DNA from: Burkholderia pyrrocinia
GTDB lineage: Bacteria > Pseudomonadota > Gammaproteobacteria > Burkholderiales > Burkholderiaceae
DNA length: 64,000 nucleotides
NCBI RefSeq assembly: GCF_003330765.1
Contig: NZ_CP024902.1
Coordinates: 1,302,001 to 1,366,000 of the forward strand
Direction: 5' to 3'
A program made the position numbers and the translations under genes. How positions within the stretch are numbered: position 1 is the stretch's first letter; the number at the start of each line of letters is the position of its first letter. Below the pieces are notes generated by a model. That model did not search any database. It had not been told where the DNA came from and was given only the letters and a program-made list of their open reading frames with translations. Positions 9,702 to 18,442 of this stretch are shown piece by piece.

Positions 9702-10874
9702 ATGACACCGCTCGACCGTCTCCTCGATTTCTTCGCCCGCTTTTCGTTTCGGATCCGCCTGCCGCAAAGCCGCGGCGGCCGTGTCGCGCTGGCGCTCGTA
9801 TTCATCTATTTCGTCTGGGGTTCGACCTACAGCGGCCTGCATTTCGCGCTGCAGTCGTTCCCGCCTCTGCTGCTGTCCGGGTTGCGCAACCTGCTCGGCG
9901 GGATCGGCCTGTTCATCTTCGCGCTGCGGCGCAAGCCCGAATGGCCGACGCTGCTGGAAATCCGCAACTCGGCGATCGTCGGCACGATGCTCGTCGCGCT
10001 GTCGTCCGGCACGATCGCGCTCGGGATGCGCACGGTCAGCAGCGGCTCGGCCGCGGTGATGGTTGCCACGGTGCCGCTGTTCGCGACCGTGATCGCGGCG
10101 GTCGCCGGGCGGCCGGTGACGAAGGGCGAGTGGGCAGCCGTCGCGCTCGGGATGGTCGGCATCGTCGTGCTGAATTCGGGCGGCGCGGCAGCCGCGAACT
10201 CGGCGCTCGGCACGATCTGCGTGCTGGCCGGTGCGCTGTTCTGGGCGGGCGGCGCGCATCTCGCGACGCGGCTCAAGCTGCCGTCCGACCTGTTTTTGTC
10301 CACGTCGCTGCAGATCGGCCTCGGCGGGCTGATGTCGACGCTCGCTGCCTGGCTGCTCGGCGAACGCATCGAGCACCTGGCCGTCGGGCCCGTGTTCGCG
10401 TTCGTGTACCTGATGGTGTTCTGCACGATGGCTGCGTACGTCGCGTACGGCTACCTGATCCGCCACACGAGCCCGATCATCGCGAGCAGCTGCATGTACG
10501 TGAACCCGATTGTCGCGGTCGCGCTCGGTGCGCTGCTGCTTGGCGAACCGGTGACGATGGCGACCGTGGTCGCGACCGTCGCGATCCTCGGCAGCGTCGG
10601 TCTGTCGTTCCTGTTCGATCCGGCGCGCCGGCCCGCGGCGCGCGCGGCGGCTGTCGGTTCGGCGGCCGTGGCGGCCGCGTCGGTGGCGGACGCTTCATCC
10701 GCACCCGAGCAGATCGCGCTGCCGGATGCGGCGCCCATCCTGACGCCTTCCGCCGTCCCGCTTGCCGTGCCGACGCCGGCTGCCGTCGTGGATCCCGCTG
10801 CCGTGATGGACCCGGCGCAGGCGTTCGCGCCGCCGCCTGCCGACGAACCGGCCGCGCCCCGCGCCGACGCGTGA
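9702..10874 (+). CDS. EamA-family (YedA-like) exporter with Ala/Pro-rich C-terminal tail
   Basis: A 390-aa membrane protein with two EamA repeats (~10 TM). Repeat one begins VALALVFIYFVWGSTYSGLHFALQ; repeat two carries MYVNPIVAVALGALLLGEPVT, the classic terminal motif of the family. It resembles YedA-type metabolite exporters; the substrate is unknown. After the last helix, from about residue 310, comes an 80-residue low-complexity tail rich in Ala and Pro (AAPILTPSAVPLAVPTPAAV), absent from most relatives and presumably cytoplasmic and disordered. The start MTPLDRLLDF at 9702 is preferred; translation from 9510 is possible but unlikely. It converges on the next exporter gene, with a 21-bp gap. 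Confidence 0.85.
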   Translation: MTPLDRLLDFFARFSFRIRLPQSRGGRVALALVFIYFVWGSTYSGLHFALQSFPPLLLSGLRNLLGGIGLFIFALRRKPEWPTLLEIRNSAIVGTMLVALSSGTIALGMRTVSSGSAAVMVATVPLFATVIAAVAGRPVTKGEWAAVALGMVGIVVLNSGGAAAANSALGTICVLAGALFWAGGAHLATRLKLPSDLFLSTSLQIGLGGLMSTLAAWLLGERIEHLAVGPVFAFVYLMVFCTMAAYVAYGYLIRHTSPIIASSCMYVNPIVAVALGALLLGEPVTMATVVATVAILGSVGLSFLFDPARRPAARAAAVGSAAVAAASVADASSAPEQIALPDAAPILTPSAVPLAVPTPAAVVDPAAVMDPAQAFAPPPADEPAAPRADA

Positions 10875-10895
10875 GCCCGCCGTGGCCGGTCGCGC

Positions 10896-12095
10896 TCAGC
10901 CGCGCCGGCCGCCGCGGTGGTGGAGCCAGCCCGCGAGCGCGGTGAACAGCAGTCCGGCCGCGCACATGCCGGTCCAGCCGAACGCGCGCCATGCGGCGAC
11001 GCCGGCCGACGAGCCGAGCGCGCCGCCGATGAAATAGCACACCATGTACACCGTGTTTACGCGGCTGCGCGCCTCGGGCTTCAGCGCATAGATGCGCGAC
11101 TGGTTCGAGATCTGCGCGGCCTGCACGCCGACGTCCAGCACGATCACGCCGATCACGAGGCCGACGAGGCTCGAGCCCGACAGCGCAAAGATCACGAACG
11201 ACAGCGCGAGCAGCGCGATCGCGAGCGAGATGATCGCGCGCGGGCCGCGCTTGTCCGCGAAGCGGCCCGCGTAGGGCGCCGCGAGCGCACCTGCCGCACC
11301 GACGATGCCGAACAGGCCGGCCGCCTGCGGGCCGAGATGGAACGGCGCGCCGGCGAGCAGCAGCGTGAGCACGGGCCAGAACGCGCTGAACGCCGCGAAC
11401 AGCGCGGCGCCCGTCAGCGACGCTTCGCGCAGCCCGCGCAGTTCGACCGCCAGATGCCACATCGAGCCGAGCAGCTTGCCGTACGGCAGCGTCGACGTCG
11501 GCGAGCTGCGCGGCAGCCGCAAGACGATCACGGCAGCAAGCGCGACGAGCGCCGCGACCGACGCGCCGAACACCGCGCGCCAGCCGAAATACTCGGCGAC
11601 GAAGCCGGCGGCCGTGCGGGCGAGCAGGATGCCGAGCAGCAGGCCGCTCATCACGGTGCCGACCGCATGCCCGCGTTCGGCCGGCGGCGCGATCTCGGCG
11701 GCGAACGGCACGGCCTGTTGCGCGATGGTCGCGAGCACGCCGATCGCGAGGCTCGCGACGGCGAGCACGACCAGCGACGGCGCGGTGGCCGCCACGATCA
11801 GCGCGACCGACAGGCCGGCGATCTGCATCAGGATCAGCCCGCGGCGGTCGAAGCGGTCGCCGAGCGGCGCGAGCAGGAACATGCCGGCCGCATAGCCGAG
11901 CTGCGTCGCGGTCGGCACCGCGCCGATCCACGACGCGCCGTCGGGAAAGGCCGAGCGGAAGCTGTCGAGCAGCGGCTGGTTGTAGTAGATGTTCGCGACC
12001 GACACGCCCGCGATCGTCGCGAGCAGCAACAGCAGGCTGCGCGAGTAGTGGGGCGAGGCGGCGTCGGTCGGACGGTCGGTGGAGGCGGTGGACAT
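10896..12095 (-). CDS. MFS transporter (sugar/drug efflux type)
   Basis: A 399-aa major-facilitator protein with ~12 hydrophobic segments. The loop 2-3 signature reads GMFLLAPLGDRFDRRG, and the N-terminal part NIYYNQPLLDSF is typical of the AraJ/YgaY-like 'YNQPLL' efflux group. No substrate-specific residues are recognisable. The start MSTASTDRP at 12095 is chosen from in-frame ATGs; the longer form adds a Pro/Arg-rich leader that does not resemble MFS proteins. It stands alone, convergent with the EamA gene. Confidence 0.88.
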   Translation of the reverse strand: MSTASTDRPTDAASPHYSRSLLLLLATIAGVSVANIYYNQPLLDSFRSAFPDGASWIGAVPTATQLGYAAGMFLLAPLGDRFDRRGLILMQIAGLSVALIVAATAPSLVVLAVASLAIGVLATIAQQAVPFAAEIAPPAERGHAVGTVMSGLLLGILLARTAAGFVAEYFGWRAVFGASVAALVALAAVIVLRLPRSSPTSTLPYGKLLGSMWHLAVELRGLREASLTGAALFAAFSAFWPVLTLLLAGAPFHLGPQAAGLFGIVGAAGALAAPYAGRFADKRGPRAIISLAIALLALSFVIFALSGSSLVGLVIGVIVLDVGVQAAQISNQSRIYALKPEARSRVNTVYMVCYFIGGALGSSAGVAAWRAFGWTGMCAAGLLFTALAGWLHHRGGRRG

Positions 12096-12249
12096 GGCTG
12101 CGCGGACGGAGTTGGGCGGCGCGGCGCGCGACGCATGCGTCGGGTGTGCAGGCGGGCCGGGCGCCGATCGAGGCTGCCGATCATACCGGAGCAACGCGAA
12201 TCCTGCCGGGCGGGCCGCCGCCGCCCGTCACAGTGCGATCTTCACGCTG

Positions 12250-13074
12250 TCAGTCGACCAGCTCGCCCGTCGGTTCATAGAACGGATATGGCCCGGGGCC
12301 TTCGTCCACGTACACGTGATGCGACGTCATCCCGGTATCCGGCGCATAACGATGCACCGCGAACGCCGGCGGTTCGAGCCGGAACGCGGACGGCGCATCG
12401 ACCTGCAGGTCGAAGGCGACCTGGTGCGCGGGCGCCGGCACGGCCGATGCCAGCGTGCCGCCGAAACGCGTGAACATCGTGCGGTGCACGTGGCCGCACA
12501 GCACGCGCTCGACGTTCGGATAACCGCGCAGCAGCGCGTCGAGTTTCGCGGCGGCGGCGGGCGCGAGGCGCAGTGCGTCCATGTGGCCGATCCCCGACGC
12601 GAACGGCGGGTGATGCAGCGCGACGATTACCGGCCGGTCGCGCGCGGCGTCGAGCTGCGCGGCGAGCCAGGCGAGCCGTGCGTCGCACAGGTCGCCGTGG
12701 CTCGCGCCGGGCACCTGCGAATCGAGCGCGAGCACGCGCACCGGGCCGAGGTCGAGCGCGTACTGCACGAATTCGCCGTCCTGCAGTTCGGCGCGATCGG
12801 CGAACGCGCGGCGCAGCCCGGCGCGGTCGTCGTGATTGCCGACCATCAGGTAGTACGGAATCTCGAGCGGCGCGAGCAGGTCGCGCAGATGGCCGTATTC
12901 GTCATCGTGACCGAAGTCGGTCAGGTCGCCGGTGACGAGCACGGCATCGGGGCGCGGCACGAGCGCGTTCAGCTTCGCGATGCAGCGCGCGAGCGCGGCC
13001 GCCGTGTCGACGCGCCGGTACGCGAGCTGCCCCGGACGCTTGATGTGGAGATCGCTGATTTGAGCAAGCAGCAT
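12250..13074 (-). CDS. Metallophosphodiesterase (CpdA/class III type) of the ABC operon
   Basis: This 274-aa calcineurin-like phosphoesterase has every metal-binding motif: SDLHIK (DxH), VTGDLTD (GDxxD), VGNHDD (GNHD), ALHHPP and CGHVHR (GHxH). The layout matches class III cyclic-nucleotide phosphodiesterases and glycerophosphodiesterases of the CpdA/GpdQ type, which use two metal ions. No signal peptide is present, so it is cytosolic. It is the last gene of the minus-strand LacI-SBP-permease-permease-ATPase series, 40 nt after the ATPase gene. This suggests that it hydrolyses an imported phosphodiester rather than cAMP; that is inference from context. Confidence 0.88.
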   Translation of the reverse strand: MLLAQISDLHIKRPGQLAYRRVDTAAALARCIAKLNALVPRPDAVLVTGDLTDFGHDDEYGHLRDLLAPLEIPYYLMVGNHDDRAGLRRAFADRAELQDGEFVQYALDLGPVRVLALDSQVPGASHGDLCDARLAWLAAQLDAARDRPVIVALHHPPFASGIGHMDALRLAPAAAAKLDALLRGYPNVERVLCGHVHRTMFTRFGGTLASAVPAPAHQVAFDLQVDAPSAFRLEPPAFAVHRYAPDTGMTSHHVYVDEGPGPYPFYEPTGELVD

Positions 13075-13114
13075 TGTCGTTCCTCGGAATCGTCTGGTTA
13101 TTGTGCGTGATGCA

Positions 13115-14146
13115 TCAAGCGCCGAGCGCGATCAGGCCTTCCGGTGCGATCGTCATGCCGACCGCCGTGCCGCGCGCGAGCGCGATGCGGCCCGGCACGT
13201 CGATCACGAGCGCGTCGGGCGCCGCGTGCTCGATCGTGAGCCGCGTGCGCTCGCCGAGGAACGCGCATGCGCCGACCGTGCCGCGCAGCGGCGCATGCGC
13301 GGGATCGGCGAGTTGCGCATCCTCGGGACGGAAGAACCACTCGTCGGCAGCATGCGGCGTGACGATCGCGCCGCCCGTCGTCACGAGCGTGCCATCCCGC
13401 CATTGTCCCGCAAGCCGGTTCAGCGTGCCGATGAACTGCGCGACCGTGCGGTTGGCCGGGTGGTAATAAATGTCGCGCGGCGTGCCGATCTGTTCGATGC
13501 GGCCGGCACCCATCACGACGATCCGGTCGCCGAGCTCCATCGCTTCGGCCTGGTCGTGCGTCACGTAGACCGTCGTCACGCCGAGCTCGCGCAGCAGCGC
13601 ATTCATCTCGCGGCGCAGCACGTCGCGCAGCTTCGCGTCGAGCGCGGTCAGCGGCTCGTCGAGCAGCAGCACGCGCGGGCGCACCGCGAGCGCGCGGGCG
13701 AGCGCGACGCGCTGGCGCTGGCCGCCCGACAGTTGATCGACCGGTTTGTCCGCATGCGCGTCGAGCCGCATCATCGCGAGCAGCTCGTCGACGCGTTCGC
13801 GCAGCGCGCGCGGCTCGGTCTTGCGGATCTTCAGCCCGTAGCCGACGTTGCCGCGCACCGTCAGGTTCGGGAACAGCGCATAGTTCTGGAACACCATGCC
13901 GACCTGCCGGCGCTCGATCGGCAGCCGGGTCACGTCGTCGTTGCCGAACGCGATCGTGCCGCCGGCGTCCGGCGTGTCGAGGCCCGCGATCAGACGCAGC
14001 GTCGTCGTCTTGCCGCAGCCCGACGGCCCGAGCAGCACGAGCGTTTCGCCCGCGCCGATCGACAGGTCGAGCGGTTCGAGCACGCGCGTGCCGCGGAACG
14101 TCTTCGCGCAGCCGGTCAGGGTGATGGGAGTGGAATCGAGTTTCAT
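13115..14146 (-). CDS. ABC transporter ATP-binding protein (PotA/FbpC type)
   Basis: A 343-aa ATPase with Walker A GPSGCGKTT, Q-loop MVFQNYALFPNLT, signature LSGGQRQRVALARAL, Walker B RVLLLDEPLTALD and switch VTHDQAEAM. After ~residue 240 a TOBE regulatory domain follows, ending around TIAPEGLIAL. This architecture is shared by polyamine, ferric iron, thiamine and 2-aminoethylphosphonate importers. It should energise the two permeases encoded immediately upstream (13-nt gap) and receive substrate from the periplasmic binding protein of the same operon. Confidence 0.93.
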   Translation of the reverse strand: MKLDSTPITLTGCAKTFRGTRVLEPLDLSIGAGETLVLLGPSGCGKTTTLRLIAGLDTPDAGGTIAFGNDDVTRLPIERRQVGMVFQNYALFPNLTVRGNVGYGLKIRKTEPRALRERVDELLAMMRLDAHADKPVDQLSGGQRQRVALARALAVRPRVLLLDEPLTALDAKLRDVLRREMNALLRELGVTTVYVTHDQAEAMELGDRIVVMGAGRIEQIGTPRDIYYHPANRTVAQFIGTLNRLAGQWRDGTLVTTGGAIVTPHAADEWFFRPEDAQLADPAHAPLRGTVGACAFLGERTRLTIEHAAPDALVIDVPGRIALARGTAVGMTIAPEGLIALGA

Positions 14147-14159
14147 GTGAGCGAAAGGG

Positions 14160-15056
14160 TCAGCGCGGGCGACGCTTGAGCGCGCGCGTGCCGGACGGAT
14201 CGACGCCGAGCCACTGCATCGCGACGAGGAGCGGCAGCGTCATCAGCAGGAACAGGATCGTGTACGCGCTGCCGACTTCGAGGCGCAGCGACGCATACGT
14301 ATCGGCGAGCCCGACGGGCAGCGTCTTGGTGTCGGGCGTATGCAGCATCCACGTGAGGTTGAATTCGCCGATCGACAGCGTGAGCACCGCGAGCGCGCCC
14401 GCGACGATGCCGGGGCGCAGGTTCGGCAGCACGATCGTGACGAAGCGCGTGACGAACGACGCGCCGAGGCTCGCCGCGCCTTCCTCGAGCGTGCGCAGAT
14501 CGGCGCCGGCCGCGACGGCCGCGACCGCGCGCACCATGAACGGCAGCGTGAACACCACGTGGCCGACGACGATGAACCACAGGCTCATCCGGAACGCGGT
14601 GAAGCCGCCGTAGACGACCAGCAGCGCGAGCGCCGACGCGAGGCCCGGCAGCGCGACCGGCAGCACGAGCGCTTCCTCGATCGCGCGTGCGACGCGGCTC
14701 TTGCTGCGCGCGAGCGCATAGCCGGCCGGCACGCCGACGACGAGCACGATCGCGAGCGTTGCGAACGCGACATAGAGCGACAGCGCGACCGAGCCGTGAT
14801 ACTGCTGCCATACTTGTTCGAGCCAGCGCAGCGTGAGGCCGCTCGACAGGCCGCGGAAATAGTTGACGGTCAGGCCCGCGAGCACCGACATCACGACGGG
14901 CACGATCAGGAACGCGCACAGCAGCAGCGTGACGCCCCATTGCAGCGCGGCGATCGCGCGCGCGCCCGTGACGCGCGGCGCGCGCCGGGCGACGCCGTTC
15001 GCCTGCACGGGCGCGGGCGCGGGCGACGGCGCGGAAGAGCCGGAAAGCGATTGCAT
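14160..15056 (-). CDS. ABC transporter permease 2
   Basis: A 298-aa inner-membrane permease of the binding-protein-dependent family with about six TM helices. The EAA coupling loop is clear: EEGAASLGASFVTRFVTIVLP with the trailing LRPGI. It begins with a ~25-residue Pro/Ala-rich cytoplasmic stretch before the first helix (ALQWGVTLLLCAFLIVPVVM). It is paired with the permease encoded 10 nt upstream, and the two should form the heterodimeric channel. Confidence 0.9.
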   Translation of the reverse strand: MQSLSGSSAPSPAPAPVQANGVARRAPRVTGARAIAALQWGVTLLLCAFLIVPVVMSVLAGLTVNYFRGLSSGLTLRWLEQVWQQYHGSVALSLYVAFATLAIVLVVGVPAGYALARSKSRVARAIEEALVLPVALPGLASALALLVVYGGFTAFRMSLWFIVVGHVVFTLPFMVRAVAAVAAGADLRTLEEGAASLGASFVTRFVTIVLPNLRPGIVAGALAVLTLSIGEFNLTWMLHTPDTKTLPVGLADTYASLRLEVGSAYTILFLLMTLPLLVAMQWLGVDPSGTRALKRRPR

Positions 15057-15066
15057 GAAGGAATCC

Positions 15067-15891
15067 TCAGGCCGCGGCGGCGGCGGTGTGGCCCGTGAAC
15101 CGGCGCGCGAGCGCGAGCACGGCCCAGGTGACGATGCCGAGCACGATCGACAGGCCGGCCGCGGTCGCGATGTTCGCGTTCAGCGTGAACTCGGTATAGA
15201 TCGTCATCGGCAGCACGTTCAGGTCGGTGGCTAGCGTGAACGCGGTGCCGAATGCGCCCATCGCGGTCGCGAAGCAGATCGCGCCGGCCGCGATCAGGCC
15301 CGGCGCGAGCGCGGGCAGCACGATGTCGAGAAAGATGCGCCACGGCGATGCGCCGAGCGAGCGTGCGGCTTCCTCGAGCGACGCGTCGAGCTTCGACGCG
15401 GCCGCGATCACGGTCACTATCACGCGCGGAATCGAGAAGTACAGGTAGCCGACGAACAGGCCCGCGACCGAATACGCGAACACCCACCTGTCGCCCGTGA
15501 GCTTCGCGGACAGCATGCCGATCAGCCCCTGGCGACCGGCGAGCATGATCACCATGAAGCCGACGACCACGCCCGGGAACGCGAGCGGGAACGTGAGCAG
15601 CGCGAGCAGCACGCGCTTGCCCGCGAATTCGCGGCGCGCGAGCAGCAGGCCGGAGATCGTCGACAGCGCGAGCGTCGCGAGCGTGACGCCCGCGGACAGC
15701 GCGACGGTCTCGCCGAGGCTCTTCATGTAGCGCGCATTGCCGAGCAGCGATGCGTACCGCGAGAAGAACGCGCCGTCGGCGGACACCTGCACGAGCGCCG
15801 CCATCGGCAGCAGCCAGAACGCAGCGAACACCGCGAGCGCCGGCGCGACGAGCGCGACGCGCCAGCGCAGCGGGAAAGTCAGGTCGAGCAT
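15067..15891 (-). CDS. ABC transporter permease 1
   Basis: A 274-aa permease with ~6 TM segments and the EAA loop EEAARSLGASPWRIFLDIVLP followed by LAPGL. The start MLDLTFPLRW at 15891 is taken because it gives the usual short N-terminus; the 62 codons upstream overlap the binding-protein gene in another frame. It lies 17 nt after the binding-protein stop, within the same operon. Confidence 0.9.
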   Translation of the reverse strand: MLDLTFPLRWRVALVAPALAVFAAFWLLPMAALVQVSADGAFFSRYASLLGNARYMKSLGETVALSAGVTLATLALSTISGLLLARREFAGKRVLLALLTFPLAFPGVVVGFMVIMLAGRQGLIGMLSAKLTGDRWVFAYSVAGLFVGYLYFSIPRVIVTVIAAASKLDASLEEAARSLGASPWRIFLDIVLPALAPGLIAAGAICFATAMGAFGTAFTLATDLNVLPMTIYTEFTLNANIATAAGLSIVLGIVTWAVLALARRFTGHTAAAAA

Positions 15892-15908
15892 CGGTTGCGT
15901 CCTGCCGC

Positions 15909-16937
15909 TTACTGCATCACCTGCAGATACTGCTGGCCGAACGCCTGCTGGCCGGCCGCCATCTTGCCGAAGTCGACCGGCTTGGCACGCGCATATTCGC
16001 TCGCCGGCAGGAACTTTGCGGCGATGTCCGCGCCGAGCGCCTGCGCGCGCACCGGGCGCAGGTATGCGTTGGCCCACAGCTTCTGGCCTTCGTCGGACAG
16101 CACGAAGTCGAGCACCTTTTTGCCGTTCGCGTCGTGCGGCGCGCCCTTCACGAGGCTCATCACGTACGGCACCGCGATCGTGCCTTCCTTCGGAATCACG
16201 AACTCGACGTTCGCGTTGTCCTTGTATTTCGCGCGATACGCGTCGAAGTCGTAGTCGAGCAGGATCGGAATCTCGCCGGACAGCACGCGTGCATACGCGG
16301 TCTGCTTCGGCACGATCGGCGCGTTCGCCTTCAACTTACGGAACCAGTCGAGCGCCGGCTTGAAGTTGTCGAGGCTGCCGCCGAGCGCCTGGTTGACGGC
16401 CACCGCGCCCGCATAGCCGACGAATGCGCTCGACGGATCGAGATAGCCGACCATGCCCTTGTATTCAGGCTTCAGCAGATCGGCCCACGAGCGCGGCACC
16501 GGCTTGCCGTCGAGCGCGTCCTTGTTCACGAAGAAGCCGAGCGTGCCCGAGTGGATCGCGAACCAGTAGCCTTGCGGGTCCTTCAGGTTCGCGGGGATGT
16601 CGTTCCAGTGCGCGGGCTTGTACGGCGCGATCACGCCCTTGTCCTTCGCCTGGAACGCCGACGACACGCCGAGGTAGACGACATCGGCGACCGGGCTCTT
16701 CTGCTCGGCGATCAGCTGCGCGATCGCCTGGCCCGAATTCTTGTTGTCGAACGGCACGCGAATGCCGGTCTTCTGCTTGATCGCGGCGATTTGCGCGGCC
16801 CAGTCGGCCCATTCGGGCGGGCAGTTGTAGCAGATCGCCGATTCGTCGGCGTGTGCGGCGGGTGCGCCGGCGATGAGCACGGCGCAGGCGACGGGCGCTG
16901 CAAGCGCGCGCAGCAGCGAGGTCAGGCGAAAGGACAC
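15909..16937 (-). CDS. ABC transporter periplasmic substrate-binding protein
   Basis: A 342-aa family 1/6 extracellular solute-binding protein. I chose the GTG start at 16937 because a strong GGAG Shine-Dalgarno lies 7 nt upstream and it gives a clean signal peptide (SFRLTSLLRALAAPVACAVL, cleaved after AHA). Motifs such as ADVVYLGVSSAFQAKDKGVI, PRSWADLLKPEYKGMVGYLD and LLDYDFDAYRAKY are typical of binding proteins for iron, spermidine, thiamine or aminoethylphosphonate. Two cysteines occur close together at the mature N-terminus (ICYNCPPEW), unusual for the family. With the linked phosphodiesterase, a phosphodiester or phosphonate ligand is a reasonable guess but unproven. Confidence 0.88.
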   Translation of the reverse strand: MSFRLTSLLRALAAPVACAVLIAGAPAAHADESAICYNCPPEWADWAAQIAAIKQKTGIRVPFDNKNSGQAIAQLIAEQKSPVADVVYLGVSSAFQAKDKGVIAPYKPAHWNDIPANLKDPQGYWFAIHSGTLGFFVNKDALDGKPVPRSWADLLKPEYKGMVGYLDPSSAFVGYAGAVAVNQALGGSLDNFKPALDWFRKLKANAPIVPKQTAYARVLSGEIPILLDYDFDAYRAKYKDNANVEFVIPKEGTIAVPYVMSLVKGAPHDANGKKVLDFVLSDEGQKLWANAYLRPVRAQALGADIAAKFLPASEYARAKPVDFGKMAAGQQAFGQQYLQVMQ

Positions 16938-17011
16938 GGTGGGTCTCCGGGCGAGTGTGGGGCGCAGGTGTGGTGGGGTTGTCGGCGTGCGGGGTGGCGC
17001 GGCCCGCGCGT

Positions 17012-18037
17012 TCAGGCCTTGCGCAATTGCAGGTCGGTGGCCGGCGCCGCGACCGTCGCGCCGTCGCGCACCGCATGCGGCAGGATCAGCGACGTGCGTT
17101 CGATCGTCGCGCCGCCGATGCATTCGACCAGACGCTGCCAAGCGTGACGGCCGATGTCGCGGTTCGGCGTTGCGACGCTCGCGAGCGGCGGCGCGAGCAA
17201 TTCGCCGATCGCGATCCCGTCGAAGCCGAGCACCGACAGGTCGTCCGGGATCGAGAAGCCGGCGCGGCGCAGGCCGCGCATCACGACCATCGCCAGCAGG
17301 TCGTTGCTGCAGAAGAGGGCGGTCGGACGCGTCGCGTTCGCGGTCAGGTGTGCGAGCACCGCGTCGGGCAGCTCGGGCGCGTTGAAGTCGACTTCGACGG
17401 GCGGCAGCGTCGCGACGCCGCTTTCCTCGAGTGCCTGCGCATAGCCGAGATGGCGCTGGCGCGCGCGATCCGACGCGGCGAGCGAACCGGCCACCATCAG
17501 CACGCGGCGGTGACCGCGCGCGGTCAGCAGCCGCACGCCGTCATAGGCGGCGCGGCGGTTGTCGACCGACACCGACGGGCGGCGCTGCGTGTCGTTGTGC
17601 ATCAGCACGTAATGCGGGCCGTCGCGGTCGAGCATGTCGAGCAGCGGGTGCGTGTCCGCGTCGGCGACCGTGAGGATCAGCCCTTCGACGCGCTGCTCGC
17701 GCAGCGTTTCGATGGCGTGACGCTCGCGCGCCGCGTCGTACTCGGTCGTCATCAGGATCAGCTTGAAGCCGGCCGCGGTCGCGAGTTCGTCGATGCCTTG
17801 CAGGCAGTCGGCGAACACGGGGTTCGACAGGGTCGGCAGGACGACGCCGACGAGCCGCGTGCGCTCACCGCGCAGTTGCCGGCCGAGCGGACTCGGGCGG
17901 AACTGCAGCGTGTCGATCGCGGTGCGGATCGCCTCGAGCGTGGCGGGACTGACGGTATGCGGCGCGTTGATCGCGCGCGAGACGGTGGCGATCGAGAAGC
18001 CCGCGAGGGCAGCGACATCCTTGATGGTCTGGGACAT
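17012..18037 (-). CDS. LacI-family transcriptional regulator of the ABC operon
   Basis: A 341-aa LacI/GalR-type repressor. The N-terminal helix-turn-helix is canonical (TIKDVAALAGFSIATVSRAI, then a hinge), followed by a periplasmic-binding-protein-like effector domain (LVGVVLPTLSNPVFADCLQG, ending with DLSVLGFDGIAIGELLAPPL). It is the first gene of a minus-strand series leading into the binding protein (74-nt gap), permeases, ATPase and phosphodiesterase. Two palindromic AAACGTTT sites lie just upstream of it. It therefore probably represses the whole operon including itself. The start MSQTIKDV at 18037 is chosen since LacI proteins begin just before the HTH. Confidence 0.93.
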   Translation of the reverse strand: MSQTIKDVAALAGFSIATVSRAINAPHTVSPATLEAIRTAIDTLQFRPSPLGRQLRGERTRLVGVVLPTLSNPVFADCLQGIDELATAAGFKLILMTTEYDAARERHAIETLREQRVEGLILTVADADTHPLLDMLDRDGPHYVLMHNDTQRRPSVSVDNRRAAYDGVRLLTARGHRRVLMVAGSLAASDRARQRHLGYAQALEESGVATLPPVEVDFNAPELPDAVLAHLTANATRPTALFCSNDLLAMVVMRGLRRAGFSIPDDLSVLGFDGIAIGELLAPPLASVATPNRDIGRHAWQRLVECIGGATIERTSLILPHAVRDGATVAAPATDLQLRKA

Positions 18038-18052
18038 GTGGCAACGCCATGT

Positions 18053-18087
18053 AAACGTTTTCGACGAGGAAATTATCGAAAACGTTT
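18053..18087 (-). promoter_or_regulatory. Paired LacI-type operators around the promoter of the lacI-ABC operon
   Basis: Two copies of the palindrome AAACGTTT, the core of LacI/PurR-type operators, lie at 18053-18060 and 18080-18087, 27 bp centre to centre. They are set in a larger perfect inverted repeat whose 12-bp arms (AAACGTTTTCGA and its complement) flank 11 bp. On the minus strand a -10-like GATAAT sits between them (18072-18077), so a bound repressor would block the promoter. The lacI start codon is only 16 nt downstream of the proximal site. Confidence 0.8.
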
Positions 18088-18442
18088 GTGACTGCGCGAT
18101 GACTTGCGTGACGCTTGTTTCGCAAAAAGTACGACACAAACGTCAGACGGTTAGGTCCGCCGGACGACGCGGGCTCGATTGTATCGGGGATGTTGCGGCG
18201 CGGGACGAAATCGGCGGCGGTGTCGTATCGGCGTCGATTACGAAGGATGAATCCGTGCGGCGGGGGCCGGGGTCGATTGTATCGGTGAAGGCGGGGGCGG
18301 TGCCGGTTTCCGTCGCCGGGCGCGCGGCGGCTCGATCAGGCGCGGCCGCGCCGGGCGACGGGGGGAGGAGAGGCGCCCGCGCGCCGGGTTGCGCCGCATG
18401 CCTGCGGCGATGACGGTTCGCGGCGCCGCAGGCGGTCTGACG
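18088..18442. other. Intergenic region upstream of the lacI operon
   Basis: About 355 bp with no gene. It contains a 13-bp direct repeat TCGATTGTATCGG at 18175-18187 and 18273-18285 (98 bp apart), of unknown meaning. The rest is GC-rich without clear hairpins. The minus-strand lipoprotein gene begins to the right and ends at 18443, so its terminator would be expected here; I see none of the classical kind. Confidence 0.4.
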
